The notes: a model not told the origin generated them from the letters alone. Counted from the stretch's first letter, positions 50,277 through 60,026 are shown. The stretch is 64,000 bases of DNA from an uncultured Eubacteriales bacterium (GCA_902793325.1 CADBCY010000005.1:24087-88086); one strand, 5' to 3'. Numbers and translations are program-made.

Positions 50277-50969
50277 TCATCGGCCGGACAGACAGCCCGG
50301 CAACTCATTGAGATCGGCGATCACACAGTCCACGCGATACCCCTCGGGAATCGGTTCCCCGCCGGGATTGTACCAGCACGTGCCGATCCCCGCGTTCATG
50401 CCGCCCCGGATATCGCTCGTCAGGGAATCTCCGACGATCATGACCTGCGAAAGATCATCGGGACGGATCGCGGAAAACACCTTGTCGAAGAAGCCGCGAT
50501 TCGGCTTTTCGACGCCCAGTTCCTCCGAAAGAAAAATGCCGTCCATCAGCGCGCCGAGCTTCGAACGCTCCAGCTTCTTGGTCTGGGCAACGACGGTCCC
50601 GTTGGAAACGACATATTGCTTCACCCTGCCCCGCAGGGCTTCGACCAGCTTCAGGCTGTCATCGCGGTAGACAATGGTATCGCCCAGCGCCACCTGATAT
50701 CTGGCGTTGAACGCCTGCACGATCCGCGTGTCCAGGCCGTATTCCCTGAAAAACTGCTCAAAACGCCCGGTCAGGACCTCGGCCTTTGTCAGTTCGTTCC
50801 GTTCGAGCCGCCGCCAGTAGCCGACGTTGATTTCAGAATACCGCGCGAGCATCGCATCCGAACACGCGCCCAGGCCAAACTCCGAAAACAGCGCTTTGAT
50901 CGCGGCGCGCTCCGCCGCGTTGAAATCCAGCAGCGTACCGTCAACATCCCACAAAACCGTCGTGATCAT
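50277..50969 (-). CDS. YjjG-family HAD pyrimidine 5'-nucleotidase
   Basis: 230 residues. HAD motifs: D8-V-D10-G-T-L-L, S-N-G-T (motif II), K in E-K-P-N (motif III) and V-G-D-S-L-T-S-D-I (motif IV). A helical cap (N-V-G-Y-W-R-R-L-E) fits YjjG/YfnB, which dephosphorylate non-canonical and pyrimidine nucleoside monophosphates. Codon use is less GC-biased than in its neighbours (more AAA, TTT and GAA codons), a hint of later acquisition. The start at 50969 has GGAGG about 15 bases upstream, rather far. topB follows after 19 bases. Confidence 0.85.
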   Translation of the reverse strand: MITTVLWDVDGTLLDFNAAERAAIKALFSEFGLGACSDAMLARYSEINVGYWRRLERNELTKAEVLTGRFEQFFREYGLDTRIVQAFNARYQVALGDTIVYRDDSLKLVEALRGRVKQYVVSNGTVVAQTKKLERSKLGALMDGIFLSEELGVEKPNRGFFDKVFSAIRPDDLSQVMIVGDSLTSDIRGGMNAGIGTCWYNPGGEPIPEGYRVDCVIADLNELPGCLSGR

Positions 50970-51071
50970 CCGCGGGCGTGCCTCCGAAAACGTTCTCTCC
51001 TGCTCCGGGATACAGCGTCAATCGCATGAAAAGACGACGAGGGAGCGATGCCCCCGCCGCCGATTCCCGCC

Positions 51072-51596
51072 TTACCTTTCGTACTTCTCCACCTCATACG
51101 CCTCGCCGAAGGTCTCCACGGTGGCGGTCCTGATCTTCTGCTCCTGCACGGGGCGGTCCTGGAAGCCGGTGGGGGTGTTGGCGATGGCGTCCACCACGTC
51201 CATGCCCTCGGTGACCTTGCCGAAGGCGGCGTAGTCGCCGTCCAGGTGCGGGGCGTTGGCGTGCATGATGAAGAACTGGCTGCCCGCCGAGTTGGGCATC
51301 ATGCTGCGGGCCATGCTGAGCACGCCGCGGGTGTGCCGCAGGTTGTTCTGCCGGAAGCCGTTGCGGGCGAACTCGCCCTTGATGGCGTAGCCCGGGCCGC
51401 CCATGCCGGTGCCCTTGGGGTCGCCGCCCTGGATCATGAAGCCGGGGATGACGCGGTGGAAGATGAGGCCGTCGTAGAAGCCGCTCTGCACGAGGTTGAC
51501 GAAGTTCGCCACGGTGTTGGGCGCGACCTCCGGATACAGCTCGGCCTTGATGACGCCGCCGTTTTCCATGGTGATGGTGACGATGGGATTGGACAT
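51072..51596 (-). CDS. Cyclophilin-type peptidyl-prolyl isomerase (cytoplasmic)
   Basis: 174 residues, a complete cyclophilin domain catalysing Xaa-Pro isomerisation. F-H-R-V-I-P-G-F-M-I-Q-G-G-D is the active-site strand (catalytic Arg in F-H-R), and G-S-Q-F-F-I is the substrate groove. The N-terminus has no signal peptide. The start at 51596 follows GAGGAGG. It is the downstream partner of the lipoprotein cyclophilin, 43 bases away, and similar to it along the whole domain. Confidence 0.94.
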   Translation of the reverse strand: MSNPIVTITMENGGVIKAELYPEVAPNTVANFVNLVQSGFYDGLIFHRVIPGFMIQGGDPKGTGMGGPGYAIKGEFARNGFRQNNLRHTRGVLSMARSMMPNSAGSQFFIMHANAPHLDGDYAAFGKVTEGMDVVDAIANTPTGFQDRPVQEQKIRTATVETFGEAYEVEKYER

Positions 51597-51639
51597 GGTG
51601 TTTTCCTCCTCTGTTGCGATTCACGGGGCTTTGCGGTGT

Positions 51640-52260
51640 TTATTTCCTGTCGAGGGTCACCGGCTCGTACTCCGCCTCGTAGGTCTCCACGCGGATGCTG
51701 GCGATGACCTCGGCGGTGAGGGGACGGAAGCTGCCGTCCACGGGCTGGGTGGCGAGGGCGTCCAGCACCGCCAGGCTGTCCTCGTCCTGGATGGTACCGA
51801 AGGCGGCGTACTTGCCGTCGTACTCGGGGTAGCTGTAGTGCAGTATGAAGAACTGGCTCCCGGCGGTGTCGTAGCCGCTCTGGCGGGCCATGGACAGCGT
51901 GCCGCGCACGTGGGTGAGCGTGTTCTGCTTGAAGCCGTTGTCCGCGAACTCCCCCTTGATGGCGTAGCCGGGGTCGCCGGTGCCGTCGTTCCTGGGGTCG
52001 CCCGCCTGGATGAGCACGCCCGACACCACGCGGAAGAAGCGCTGGCCGTCGAAGAAGCCGTCGTTCGCCAGCTTCACGAAGTTCGCCACGGTGTTGGGGG
52101 CCATGTCGGGCCTGAGCTCAAAGCGCATGCGCCGCCCGTCGCTCATGGTGATGGTCGCCACGGGGTTCGGCACGGGCTCCTCCGGCTCCGGCTGCTGGCA
52201 GGCGGACAGCCCGGCCGCCAGCGCGGCGAGCAGCAGGCACAGGCACAGGATCTTCTTCAT
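51640..52260 (-). CDS. Cyclophilin-type peptidyl-prolyl isomerase, lipoprotein
   Basis: 206 residues. A lipoprotein signal with lipobox L-S-A-C (C21) and an acidic Pro-rich linker (Q-P-E-P-E-E-P-V-P-N-P) lead to a cyclophilin domain. F-F-R-V-V-S-G-V-L-I-Q-A-G-D holds the catalytic Arg and G-S-Q-F-F-I is present. It would act on exported proteins outside the membrane. The start is ATG 52260 (M-K-K-I-L), eight bases after AAAGGA. It follows hemZ closely and precedes the cytoplasmic paralogue. Confidence 0.93.
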   Translation of the reverse strand: MKKILCLCLLLAALAAGLSACQQPEPEEPVPNPVATITMSDGRRMRFELRPDMAPNTVANFVKLANDGFFDGQRFFRVVSGVLIQAGDPRNDGTGDPGYAIKGEFADNGFKQNTLTHVRGTLSMARQSGYDTAGSQFFILHYSYPEYDGKYAAFGTIQDEDSLAVLDALATQPVDGSFRPLTAEVIASIRVETYEAEYEPVTLDRK

Positions 52261-52282
52261 AGGCATCCTTTCTCGCGGGCAT

Positions 52283-53764
52283 TCAGGGTTCCCGGGCACT
52301 CGGTTTCTCGGACTGGGGCTTCAGGATCACGCTTCGCTTCCGCTCCACCATTTCGTCCACGCGGCGGATGTACTCCTCGATGTTGCGCACGTTCGGCGCG
52401 CGCTCGATCCGCAGCGCCCGGTCGAACAGCCACTTGGAGATGGCCCCCGCGCCCAGCGCGAGCACGCTCACCGTCTCCTCCATGTTGCCGATGTTGTACA
52501 GGCACGCCTTGCCGGGCCGCGCGTAGCCCACGTTCTCCAGGTTCCCCGCCATGTGCTTCTGGCGGTACAGGTAGTAGGGCCGCCAGCCGCCGGCCATCAG
52601 CCGCGTCCGGGCCGAGGCGATCATGGCCTCCGCGCCGCGCGCAGGCTCCAACTGGCCGTAACCGTTCCCCGCCACCGCGAGCTGCTCGTGCAGGCGGCTG
52701 GAGCGCTTGATGGCCAGCGTGTGCACGGTGACGCTCTCCGGCGCCAGCTCAATCACGCGGTCCAGCGTGCGCTCGAAGTCCTCCGGGGTCTCCCCCGGCA
52801 GCGCGGCGATGAGATCCATGTTGATGTCGTCGAAGCCCAGCGCCCGCGCCAGCGCGTAGGCCTCCAGCGTCTCGGCGCCGGTGTGGGCCCGGCCGATGCG
52901 CCGCAGCGTATCGTCGTTGAAGGTCTGCGGGTTGACGGAGATGCGCCCCACGCCCCGGTCCCGGAGCATGCGGAGCTTCTCCGCGTCGATGGTGTCGGGA
53001 CGCCCGGCCTCCACCGTCCACTCCACGGCGGTGGGAAAGGCCGCCTGCGCCGCGGCGAGGATGCGCTCCAGGTCCGCGCAGGGAATGGCCGTGGGCGTGC
53101 CGCCGCCCACGTAGCCCGCGCGCAGCGCCATGCCCGCCTCGTCCATCAGCGCCCTGCAGCGCTCGATCTCCCTGAGCAGCGCCCGGACGTAGGGCTCCAC
53201 CAGCTTCCCGTCCCCGATCTCCCCCGAGGCGAAGGAGCAGTAGGAGCAGCGCGTCCTGCAAAAGGGGATGCCGATGTACAGGTCGAACTGCCCCGGCGCG
53301 GCCTCCCGCACGCCCGCCTGCATGCGCGCGATCTCGGCCAGCAGCGCGGCGCGGTCGGGGGACACGTCGAATTCCTCCTCCACGCGGCGCGCGGCGGCGT
53401 CTGCGTCCATGCCCGCCTCCATGGCCTCGTACAGCAGGCGCGTGGGGCGGATGCCGGTGAGGCTCCCCCAGGGCGGCCGGACGCCGGTCAGCGCCTTCAT
53501 CAGGTTGTACAGCCCCAGCTTCACCTGGCGCTTGCGGGCGCGCTTGACCTCCAGCGGATCGCCCGCGCACGCGGGCCGGGACAGCGTCTCGGTCCGGCCC
53601 TGGCTCGTCCAGGTGTCCGTCCACACGCCCGCGCCTTCGGCGAAGCGGTGCTCGAACACCACGTCGCCCTCGGCCAGGCTCACGGTCACGTCGCCGTAGA
53701 ACAGCCGCAGCACGTCGCCCAGGTCGGAAAAGAACTCCGGGCAATCGGTCACGAGGCGGATCAC
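52283..53764 (-). CDS. hemZ: HemZ-type radical SAM coproporphyrinogen dehydrogenase
   Basis: 493 residues. An N-terminal region unique to HemZ (about 1-155) precedes a radical-SAM barrel with the cluster motif C169-x3-C173-x2-C176 (P-F-C-R-T-R-C-S-Y-C), then G-G-G-T-P-T and the HemN-type C-terminus. The family performs oxygen-independent coproporphyrinogen III oxidation in haem synthesis, although HemZ activity is less certain than that of HemN. The start is GTG 53764, overlapping the MBL stop (GTGA). relA-dtd-MBL-hemZ is a standard clostridial order. Confidence 0.9.
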   Translation of the reverse strand: MIRLVTDCPEFFSDLGDVLRLFYGDVTVSLAEGDVVFEHRFAEGAGVWTDTWTSQGRTETLSRPACAGDPLEVKRARKRQVKLGLYNLMKALTGVRPPWGSLTGIRPTRLLYEAMEAGMDADAAARRVEEEFDVSPDRAALLAEIARMQAGVREAAPGQFDLYIGIPFCRTRCSYCSFASGEIGDGKLVEPYVRALLREIERCRALMDEAGMALRAGYVGGGTPTAIPCADLERILAAAQAAFPTAVEWTVEAGRPDTIDAEKLRMLRDRGVGRISVNPQTFNDDTLRRIGRAHTGAETLEAYALARALGFDDINMDLIAALPGETPEDFERTLDRVIELAPESVTVHTLAIKRSSRLHEQLAVAGNGYGQLEPARGAEAMIASARTRLMAGGWRPYYLYRQKHMAGNLENVGYARPGKACLYNIGNMEETVSVLALGAGAISKWLFDRALRIERAPNVRNIEEYIRRVDEMVERKRSVILKPQSEKPSAREP

Positions 53765-54378
53765 AGCCCGTACCTCGCCCGCTCTTCGCCGACGGTGGTC
53801 GGCCCGCCATGGCCGGAGAACACCTTCACGCCCTCCGGCAGGTCGAACAGCGCGCGCAACGAGCGCCGCATCGAAAGCTCGCTCCCGCCGTGGAGATCCA
53901 TGCGCCCGTAGCCCGCGCGGAACATCGTGTCGCCGCTGAACAGCACGCCCTCCCCCTCCAGGTACAGGCACACCGAGCCCCGGGAATGGCCGGGGGTGTG
54001 CAGCACCCTAAAGCTGAGCCCGGCCACATCCAGCGCCTCGCCCAGCGGCCGCGCGTCCAGCTTCTCCGGCGGGCGCAGGCGGCATACCTCGGGGTCGTAG
54101 CCGTTGATGGCGTAGTCGTTCAGCATGTCCATGTCCATGGGATGGATGTACACCGGCGCGCCCGTCTCGTCCGCCAGGGGCTTCGCGGCCAGGATGTGGT
54201 CGAAGTGGCCGTGGGTCAGCAGTATGGCCGCCAGCGTGCGCCCGGAGAGCGCGCAGCGCAGCCTGGCCAGGTCGTCGCCGGGATCGATGAGCACGCAGTC
54301 CGTCCGCCCCTCCGCGGACACCCGGTAGGCGTTCTCCTGGTACAGGCCGCACACGATGGGCTGAATGTCGATTCGCAT
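53761..54378 (-). CDS. MBL-fold metallohydrolase (GloB-like)
   Basis: 205 residues, metallo-beta-lactamase fold. The metal motif is T-H56-G-H58-F-D60-H61, followed by H-T-P-G-H-S, S-G-D-T and G-H-G-G. Similar to the small hydroxyacylglutathione-hydrolase-like proteins found next to dtd and hemZ. The thioester or other substrate is not known. The start at 54378 follows GGAGG. It overlaps hemZ by four bases. Confidence 0.9.
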   Translation of the reverse strand: MRIDIQPIVCGLYQENAYRVSAEGRTDCVLIDPGDDLARLRCALSGRTLAAILLTHGHFDHILAAKPLADETGAPVYIHPMDMDMLNDYAINGYDPEVCRLRPPEKLDARPLGEALDVAGLSFRVLHTPGHSRGSVCLYLEGEGVLFSGDTMFRAGYGRMDLHGGSELSMRRSLRALFDLPEGVKVFSGHGGPTTVGEERARYGL

Positions 54379-54391
54379 GATAATCCTCCGT

Positions 54392-54829
54392 TTACGGGAG
54401 CCGCAGTATGAACGCCGTCTTCTCCCGGTCGTCGAAGCCGCAGCGCCGGTAGAAGGCCAGCGTGCCCTCGTCTTTGGCGCCGGTGAGCAGCATGACCTTG
54501 TAGCAGCCCGCCTCCGCGGCGATCCGGACCGCGCGCGCCACGCAGGCCGACGCCAGGCCCCTGCGGCGATGGTCGCGGTGCGTGACCACGTTCTCGACGA
54601 GCGCGTAGGGCCGCCCGCCGCGGGTGAGGTTCGGCACGACCACGCACGCGCAGGAGGCGACGATCGCGCCGTCCGCCTCCGCCACGAGGATGTGGTGGCC
54701 GGGGTCCTCCAGGATGCGCCGCCAGGTGCCGAGCAGCCGCTCGTCCCGCGCCGGCACGGTCGACTCGTGCAGGTCCAGGTACAGCTCCAGCAGCCCGTCC
54801 AGGTCGCCGCAGACCGCCTCGCGCACCAC
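54392..54829 (-). CDS. GNAT-family N-acetyltransferase
   Basis: 145 residues, compact GNAT fold. E-N-V-V-T-H-R-D-H-R-R-R-G-L-A-S-A is the acetyl-CoA-binding block, and G-T-L-A-F-Y-R-R-C-G-F is the C-terminal strand. The acceptor is unknown. The start is GTG 54829, eight bases after GGAAGGGG, just past the dtd stop, so the two are co-transcribed. The gene is inserted between dtd and the MBL gene, which usually adjoin in related genomes. Confidence 0.85.
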   Translation of the reverse strand: MVREAVCGDLDGLLELYLDLHESTVPARDERLLGTWRRILEDPGHHILVAEADGAIVASCACVVVPNLTRGGRPYALVENVVTHRDHRRRGLASACVARAVRIAAEAGCYKVMLLTGAKDEGTLAFYRRCGFDDREKTAFILRLP

Positions 54830-54831
54830 GG

Positions 54832-55281
54832 TCAGAACCCCTTCCTGCTGTCCAGCAGGATCGTCACCGGGCCGTCGTTGACCAGCTCCACCTGCATCTC
54901 GGTGCGGAAGCGGCCCGTCTCCACGCGCAGGCCCTTTTCCTCCAGCATGGCCTTGACCTGCGCGCACAGCGGCTCGGCGACCTCCGGGCGGGCGGCCTGC
55001 AAGAAGTCGGGCCGGCGGCCGTGGCGGGCGTCGGCCAGCAGCGTGAACTGGCTCACCAGCAGCACGTCGCCGCCCACGTCCCGAAGCGCGAGGTTCATCT
55101 TGCCCTGGGCGTCCTCGAACACCCGCAGCCCGGCGATCTTGTCCGCGCAGTAGCGGGCGTCGGCCTCGCCGTCCCCGGTCTGGGCGCCGAGCAGCACCAT
55201 AAAGCCCTTGCCGATCTTGCCCACGACCTCCCCCGCCACGGTGACGGAGGCGCGGGTCACCCGTTGAATGACGCAGCGCAT
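54832..55281 (-). CDS. dtd: D-aminoacyl-tRNA deacylase
   Basis: 149 residues. Hydrolyses D-aminoacyl-tRNAs to protect translation from D-amino acids. S-Q-F-T-L-L-A-D and the G-P motif V-N-D-G-P-V-T are the family's active-site elements. Length and motifs are normal. The start at 55281 follows GGGAGG. It follows relA after 61 bases. Confidence 0.95.
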   Translation of the reverse strand: MRCVIQRVTRASVTVAGEVVGKIGKGFMVLLGAQTGDGEADARYCADKIAGLRVFEDAQGKMNLALRDVGGDVLLVSQFTLLADARHGRRPDFLQAARPEVAEPLCAQVKAMLEEKGLRVETGRFRTEMQVELVNDGPVTILLDSRKGF

Positions 55282-55342
55282 GGGGCAAACCTCCCGTCGT
55301 GCAATTTCTTCCGATAAATGCTCCGCGAACGCCGCCGGGGCG

Positions 55343-57541
55343 TCAGCCGCTGACGCGGCTCGCCTCTAGGATGTCCGGCCACTTGTTCAGCTCGCGGATG
55401 ATCTTGTTCAGCTGCTGGGTGTCCTTGATGACCAGGGACACGTGGAAGATGAAGTTGGAATCCTTCAGCGTATGCGCGGAGATGGCGCTCACGGGCACCT
55501 CCATGCTCGCGAACAGCATCGACAGCTCCGCCAGCAGGCCCGTGCGGTTGTAGCAGAGGATCTTGATCTCCGCCTCGTAGCTGCCGCCGTCGGCCTGGTT
55601 CTCCCACTCCACCTCGATGAGGCGGTCCTGCTCCACGTTGGCGTCCTTCAGGCTCACGCAGTCCGCCCGGTGCACCGACACGCCGCGCCCGCGGGTGATG
55701 TAGCCGATGATCTTGTCCCCCGGCAGCGGCGAGCAACACTTGGCGAAGCGCACCAGCATGCCGCTCTCGCCCTTCACGATCACGCCGTTGGAGGAGCTGC
55801 TGTGGGTGCGCTTGGGCGCTTCCTCGGGCTTGGTGACCTCCGGCAGCGGCGGGGCCTCCTCGGCCTTGTGGGTCTTCTTGTACTCCTCGTTCAGCCGGTT
55901 CAGCACCTGCTGGGTGCTCAGCCCGCCGAAGCCCACCATGGCGCACACGTCGTCATAGCTGTTCACGGAGTAGCGCTTGTACAGCGTCTCCACCAGCTCG
56001 GGCCGGGTGAGCTGTGACAGCGTGTAGCCCAGCCGCTTGGCCTCGCGCTCGAGCAGCTCCTTGCCGTGGAGGATGTTCTCCTCCCGCTGCTCCTTCTTGA
56101 GCCAGGCGCGGATCTTGGCCTTGGCCTCGCTGGTCTTGACGATGTTCAGCCAGTCGCGGCTGGGGCCGTGGGACGAGGAGGAGGTCATGACCTCCACGAA
56201 GTCGCCGGTCTGCAACTGGTGGGACAGCGGCACGATGCGGCCGTTCACCTTCGCGCCGATGCAGCGGTTGCCCACGGCGGAGTGGATGCGATAGGCGAAG
56301 TCCAGCGGCGTGGCGCCGATGGGCAGGGAGACCACGTCGCCCTTGGGCGTGAACACGAACACCTCGTCGGCGAACAGGTCGAACTTCAAAAGCTCGCTGA
56401 AGTCCCCCGGGTCGCGAGCGTCGCTCTGCCAGTCCAGTATGCGCCTGAGCCAGGAGAGCTTGGTGTCCAGCTCGTCCGCGGCCTTGCCCTCCTTGTAGCG
56501 CCAGTGCGCCGCGATGCCGTATTCCGCCGTGCGGTGCATCTCGAAGGTGCGGATCTGCACCTCGAAGGGGCGGCCCTGGTTCACCACCGTGGTGTGCAGC
56601 GACTGGTACATGTTCGCCTTGGGCATGCTGATGTAATCCTTGAAGCGCCCCGGCACCTGCGGCCACATGGTGTGCACGATGCCCAGCACGAAGTAGCAGT
56701 CCGGCTGGGTGTTCACCAGAACGCGAATGGCGATCAGGTCGTTGATCTGATCGAAGGTCTTGTTCTGGCTCTTCATCTTTTTGTAGATCGAGTAGAAGTG
56801 CTTGGGCCGGCCGTCGATCTCGCACTTGATGCCGTTCTCGTTCAGGCGGGCCTTCAGCTCCTGGGTCACCTGCGCGATGAGCTGCTCCCGCTCCTCGCGC
56901 TTCATCCCGACCAGGCGCACCAGCTCGTAGTAGCCCTCGGGGTCGATGTAGCGCAGGGCCAGGTCCTCCAGCTCCCACTTGATGGTGTACACGCCGAGGC
57001 GGTGGGCCAACGGCGCGTAGATGTCCAGCGTCTCGCGGGCGATGGGCACCTGGCGCTCGGGCCGCTGCCACTTGAGCGTGCGCATGTTGTGCAGGCGGTC
57101 CGCCAGCTTGATCAATACCACGCGGATGTCCTTGGCCATGGCCAGGAACATCTTGCGCAGGGTCTCGGCCTGGGCTTCCTCGCGGTTGGCGAAGTCCAAC
57201 TGGTTCAGCTTGGTCACGCCGTCCACCAGCAGCTCGACCTCCTGGCCGAACAGCTCGAGGATCTTGTTCTGGTCCACGCCTTCCACGTCCTCCACGCAGT
57301 CGTGGAGCAGGCCCGCGGCGATGGTGGTGGCGTCCAGCATCAGGTCGGTGAGTATGACCGCCACGGCGACCGGGTGGCTGAAGTAGGGATCGCCGGACTT
57401 GCGCACCTGGTGGGCATGGGCTTTTTCGGCGAAGTCATAGGCGCGCCGAACCAGCTCCATGTCGTCATCGGGGTGATACTTCTGTATGCGCGAAATCAGC
57501 TCGTCACAGCTGATATAGGCACGCGGCATGACGTCGCTCAT
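55343..57541 (-). CDS. relA: Bifunctional (p)ppGpp synthetase/hydrolase
   Basis: 732 residues, Rel/SpoT family controlling the stringent response. The N-terminal HD hydrolase has H56, H80 and D81 (G-L-L-H-D-C-V-E-D). The synthetase domain (about 240-350), TGS (about 390-450; [12 protein letters not shown]), a helical/zinc-finger-like region and a C-terminal ACT domain (about 655-730) follow. Full length and intact HD indicate both activities. The start at 57541 follows GAGGGAGG. recJ ends 16 bases upstream. The usual apt gene between recJ and relA is absent. Confidence 0.96.
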   Translation of the reverse strand: MSDVMPRAYISCDELISRIQKYHPDDDMELVRRAYDFAEKAHAHQVRKSGDPYFSHPVAVAVILTDLMLDATTIAAGLLHDCVEDVEGVDQNKILELFGQEVELLVDGVTKLNQLDFANREEAQAETLRKMFLAMAKDIRVVLIKLADRLHNMRTLKWQRPERQVPIARETLDIYAPLAHRLGVYTIKWELEDLALRYIDPEGYYELVRLVGMKREEREQLIAQVTQELKARLNENGIKCEIDGRPKHFYSIYKKMKSQNKTFDQINDLIAIRVLVNTQPDCYFVLGIVHTMWPQVPGRFKDYISMPKANMYQSLHTTVVNQGRPFEVQIRTFEMHRTAEYGIAAHWRYKEGKAADELDTKLSWLRRILDWQSDARDPGDFSELLKFDLFADEVFVFTPKGDVVSLPIGATPLDFAYRIHSAVGNRCIGAKVNGRIVPLSHQLQTGDFVEVMTSSSSHGPSRDWLNIVKTSEAKAKIRAWLKKEQREENILHGKELLEREAKRLGYTLSQLTRPELVETLYKRYSVNSYDDVCAMVGFGGLSTQQVLNRLNEEYKKTHKAEEAPPLPEVTKPEEAPKRTHSSSSNGVIVKGESGMLVRFAKCCSPLPGDKIIGYITRGRGVSVHRADCVSLKDANVEQDRLIEVEWENQADGGSYEAEIKILCYNRTGLLAELSMLFASMEVPVSAISAHTLKDSNFIFHVSLVIKDTQQLNKIIRELNKWPDILEASRVSG

Positions 57542-57557
57542 CCTATGACCTCCCTCT

Positions 57558-59921
57558 TCACTCGATTTCGCCGTCCGTTCGCCAGCGCAGGAGCGCCTGC
57601 CACACGGCGCTCTCCTCCGGGGTCGCCCGGCGCCGGTCGCTGCGCCGCACGCGGATGGGGTTTGACAGCTCCAGCTCGAACAGCCCCATGTCCGCCATGG
57701 CGAGGATCGCCGCCGCCGCGCCGGGCCGGTCCAGGCCCGCCTCCTCCGCGGTCACGCAGGCGAGCTGCTCCAGCGTGCGGAAGTACACCGGCCGCTGCCC
57801 CGCGCGCATCACCGCGCGGTAGGCGGCGCGCAGGCCGTCCAGATCGGGCATGCCGGCCGTCCACGCGGCCCGCCCCGGCAGGCGCAGGACCTCCGCGCCG
57901 GGGGCGTCCGGCAGGTATTCCTCCGGCACGCCCGCCAGGATCACCCTGCGGTAGCCCCGCGGCACGGGCGCGGCGGGCGGATAGGCGCACAGCGCGTTGA
58001 ACGCCCGCGGGTCCGCCGGCATGGCGCCGAAGCACACGTCCGGGGCGATGGGGTCCAGCCGGCGGAGCAGTTCGGCGGCGTCCGACAGGTCGGCCGCCAG
58101 GATCAGCGTGCCCTGGGGCTCTGCGGCGAGGAACGCCTCCACCGCCCGAAGATCCGTCTCCGGGGCCCCGCGGTCGGGGCGGTAGATTCTTTTATTATAG
58201 AATAGTTGTGTTAAGAATTCGCATTGAAGCGATGCTTCCGCCCCAAGTTTTGCGCGGATCTGCCCGATGCCGTCGGCGTCGGCCAGCGCCTTGACCTCCA
58301 ACTGTGGCTCCGTGCGGCCCATGTATTCGTTGAACCCGGGCACGAACAGCGCGTCCACGCGGTCCGCAAGCCGCTCCTTCAGCGCGCCCTGGCGAAAGGC
58401 GATGGCTCCCAGCCGGTGCCCGCCCTGCGCGAGCGTCAGCCTGAGGTGCGCGCCCTCCGCGCCGACGGCGCGCGCGTCCACCACCTGCGCCGTCGCCCGG
58501 AACACCGGCATGGGGTTGCCGAAGCCGGTGGGCTGCAGCGCGTCCAGCGCGTGGATGAAGGCCGGCGTCACGTCGTCGAAGTCCAGCGCCATGTCGTACT
58601 CCAGCGCGGGCACGTAGGCCGCTGCGGGCACATTGGCCGCGAGCCAGGCGTCCATGGCGTCGCGGAAGGCGTCCAGGTTCTCCCGCTTCATGGTGAGGCC
58701 CGCCGCCTGCCGGTGCCCGCCGAAGCGCTCCAGGAACGCGGCGCAGGCGGTGAGCGCGGCGTGGATGTCCACGCCCTCGATGCTTCGGCAGGAGCCGGTG
58801 AGCGTGCCGTCGGCGTCCGCCAGCAGGATCACCGGGTAGTGGTACTTCTCCACCAGCCGGGACGCCGCCAGCCCGACGACGCCGGGGTTCCAGCCCTCGC
58901 CCGCCAGGATCAGCGCGCGATGGGCGGGGAAGTCGAAGTCCGCCAGCTGCGCCTCGGCCTCGCCGTGGATGCGCTGCTCCACGGTCTTTCGCTCGGCGTT
59001 GGCCTTGTCCAGCTCCTCCGCCAGCGCCCCGGCCTCCCCGGGGTCCTGCGTCGCCAGCAGCCGGTAAGCGCGCATGGCCGAGCCGAGCCGGCCGCCCGCG
59101 TTCAGCCGCGGCGCGAGCTGGAACGCCACGGCGTTGGCGTCGATCCGCCGCCCGGCCATGCCCGCGCACTCCACCAGCGCGCGAAGGCCCAACCGCGGCG
59201 AGGCGTTGATCTGCGCCAGCCCCATGGCCACGATGGCGCGGTTTTCCCCGGTCAGCGGCACGACGTCGGCCACGGTGGCCAGCGCGGCCACGTCCGCCCA
59301 CGCCATGGCGGCGTCCTCCCCCGCCAGCGCCCACACCAGCTTCCACGCCACGCCCGCGCCGCAGAGGAACGGGAACGGATAGTCCGCCAGCAGCGGGTTC
59401 ACCACGGGGCAGTCAGGCAGCGCGTCCGCGGGCCGATGGTGGTCGGTGACGATCACATCCAGCCCCAGCGACTTCGCCAGCGCCACCAGCTCCACCGCGG
59501 TCACGCCGCAGTCCACCGTCACCATCAGCTTCGCCCAGCCGGCGATCTCCCGCACGGCGCGCTCGTTGAGGCCGTATCCCTCGCTGTGTCGGGAGGGCAG
59601 GTACACCCGCGCGTCCGCGCCCTGCGCCCGGAGCCAGCCCGACAGGATCGCCGAGGCGCTGACGCCGTCGACGTCGTAGTCGCCGTAGACGCAGATCGCC
59701 TCCCCCGCCGCCAGCGCCGCGCGGATGCGCGCCACGGCCTGGGCCATGCAGGACAGCCGCATGGGGTCGTGCAGCGAGCGCGCGTCGGGGTGCAGGAAGC
59801 GCTCGGCTTCCTCCGCGGAGGCGACGCCGCGCTCGATCAGCAGCCGGTGCAACGCCGCCGGCATGTCCGCCGGGCGCTCGAAGTAGGTGCGCGGGGCCTG
59901 GCGTTGGATGTATCGGAGCAT
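57558..59921 (-). CDS. recJ: Single-stranded-DNA-specific exonuclease RecJ
   Basis: 787 residues. 5'-3' exonuclease in recombination and repair. Motif I is Y-G-D81-Y-D83-V-D85-G and the DHH motif is T-D160-H161-H162. The DHHA1 domain has G-G-H-R-Q-A-A-G, and an OB domain follows. The C-terminal 220 residues are an extra domain common in clostridial RecJ. Within it, 58187-58223 is strikingly AT-rich (encoding F-L-T-Q-L-F-Y-N-K-R-I-Y). The start at 59921 has a GAGG site. It follows the secDF terminator. Confidence 0.94.
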   Translation of the reverse strand: MLRYIQRQAPRTYFERPADMPAALHRLLIERGVASAEEAERFLHPDARSLHDPMRLSCMAQAVARIRAALAAGEAICVYGDYDVDGVSASAILSGWLRAQGADARVYLPSRHSEGYGLNERAVREIAGWAKLMVTVDCGVTAVELVALAKSLGLDVIVTDHHRPADALPDCPVVNPLLADYPFPFLCGAGVAWKLVWALAGEDAAMAWADVAALATVADVVPLTGENRAIVAMGLAQINASPRLGLRALVECAGMAGRRIDANAVAFQLAPRLNAGGRLGSAMRAYRLLATQDPGEAGALAEELDKANAERKTVEQRIHGEAEAQLADFDFPAHRALILAGEGWNPGVVGLAASRLVEKYHYPVILLADADGTLTGSCRSIEGVDIHAALTACAAFLERFGGHRQAAGLTMKRENLDAFRDAMDAWLAANVPAAAYVPALEYDMALDFDDVTPAFIHALDALQPTGFGNPMPVFRATAQVVDARAVGAEGAHLRLTLAQGGHRLGAIAFRQGALKERLADRVDALFVPGFNEYMGRTEPQLEVKALADADGIGQIRAKLGAEASLQCEFLTQLFYNKRIYRPDRGAPETDLRAVEAFLAAEPQGTLILAADLSDAAELLRRLDPIAPDVCFGAMPADPRAFNALCAYPPAAPVPRGYRRVILAGVPEEYLPDAPGAEVLRLPGRAAWTAGMPDLDGLRAAYRAVMRAGQRPVYFRTLEQLACVTAEEAGLDRPGAAAAILAMADMGLFELELSNPIRVRRSDRRRATPEESAVWQALLRWRTDGEIE

Positions 59922-59984
59922 GAAAACCTCGCTTAAAGACGCGGGCCGGGGACCTCCCGCCGGTCGATCCCGCGCCCTGAATTT

Positions 59985-60026
59985 GAAAAAGAATTAGGAA
60001 CCGGCACGGAGTCGATTCCTAATTCT
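59985..60026 (-). terminator. secDF terminator
   Basis: On the minus strand, an 11-base-pair perfect stem (60026-60016 with 60000-59990), a 15-base loop and then TTTTTC. It lies 14 bases beyond the secF stop and separates secDF from recJ. Confidence 0.9.
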
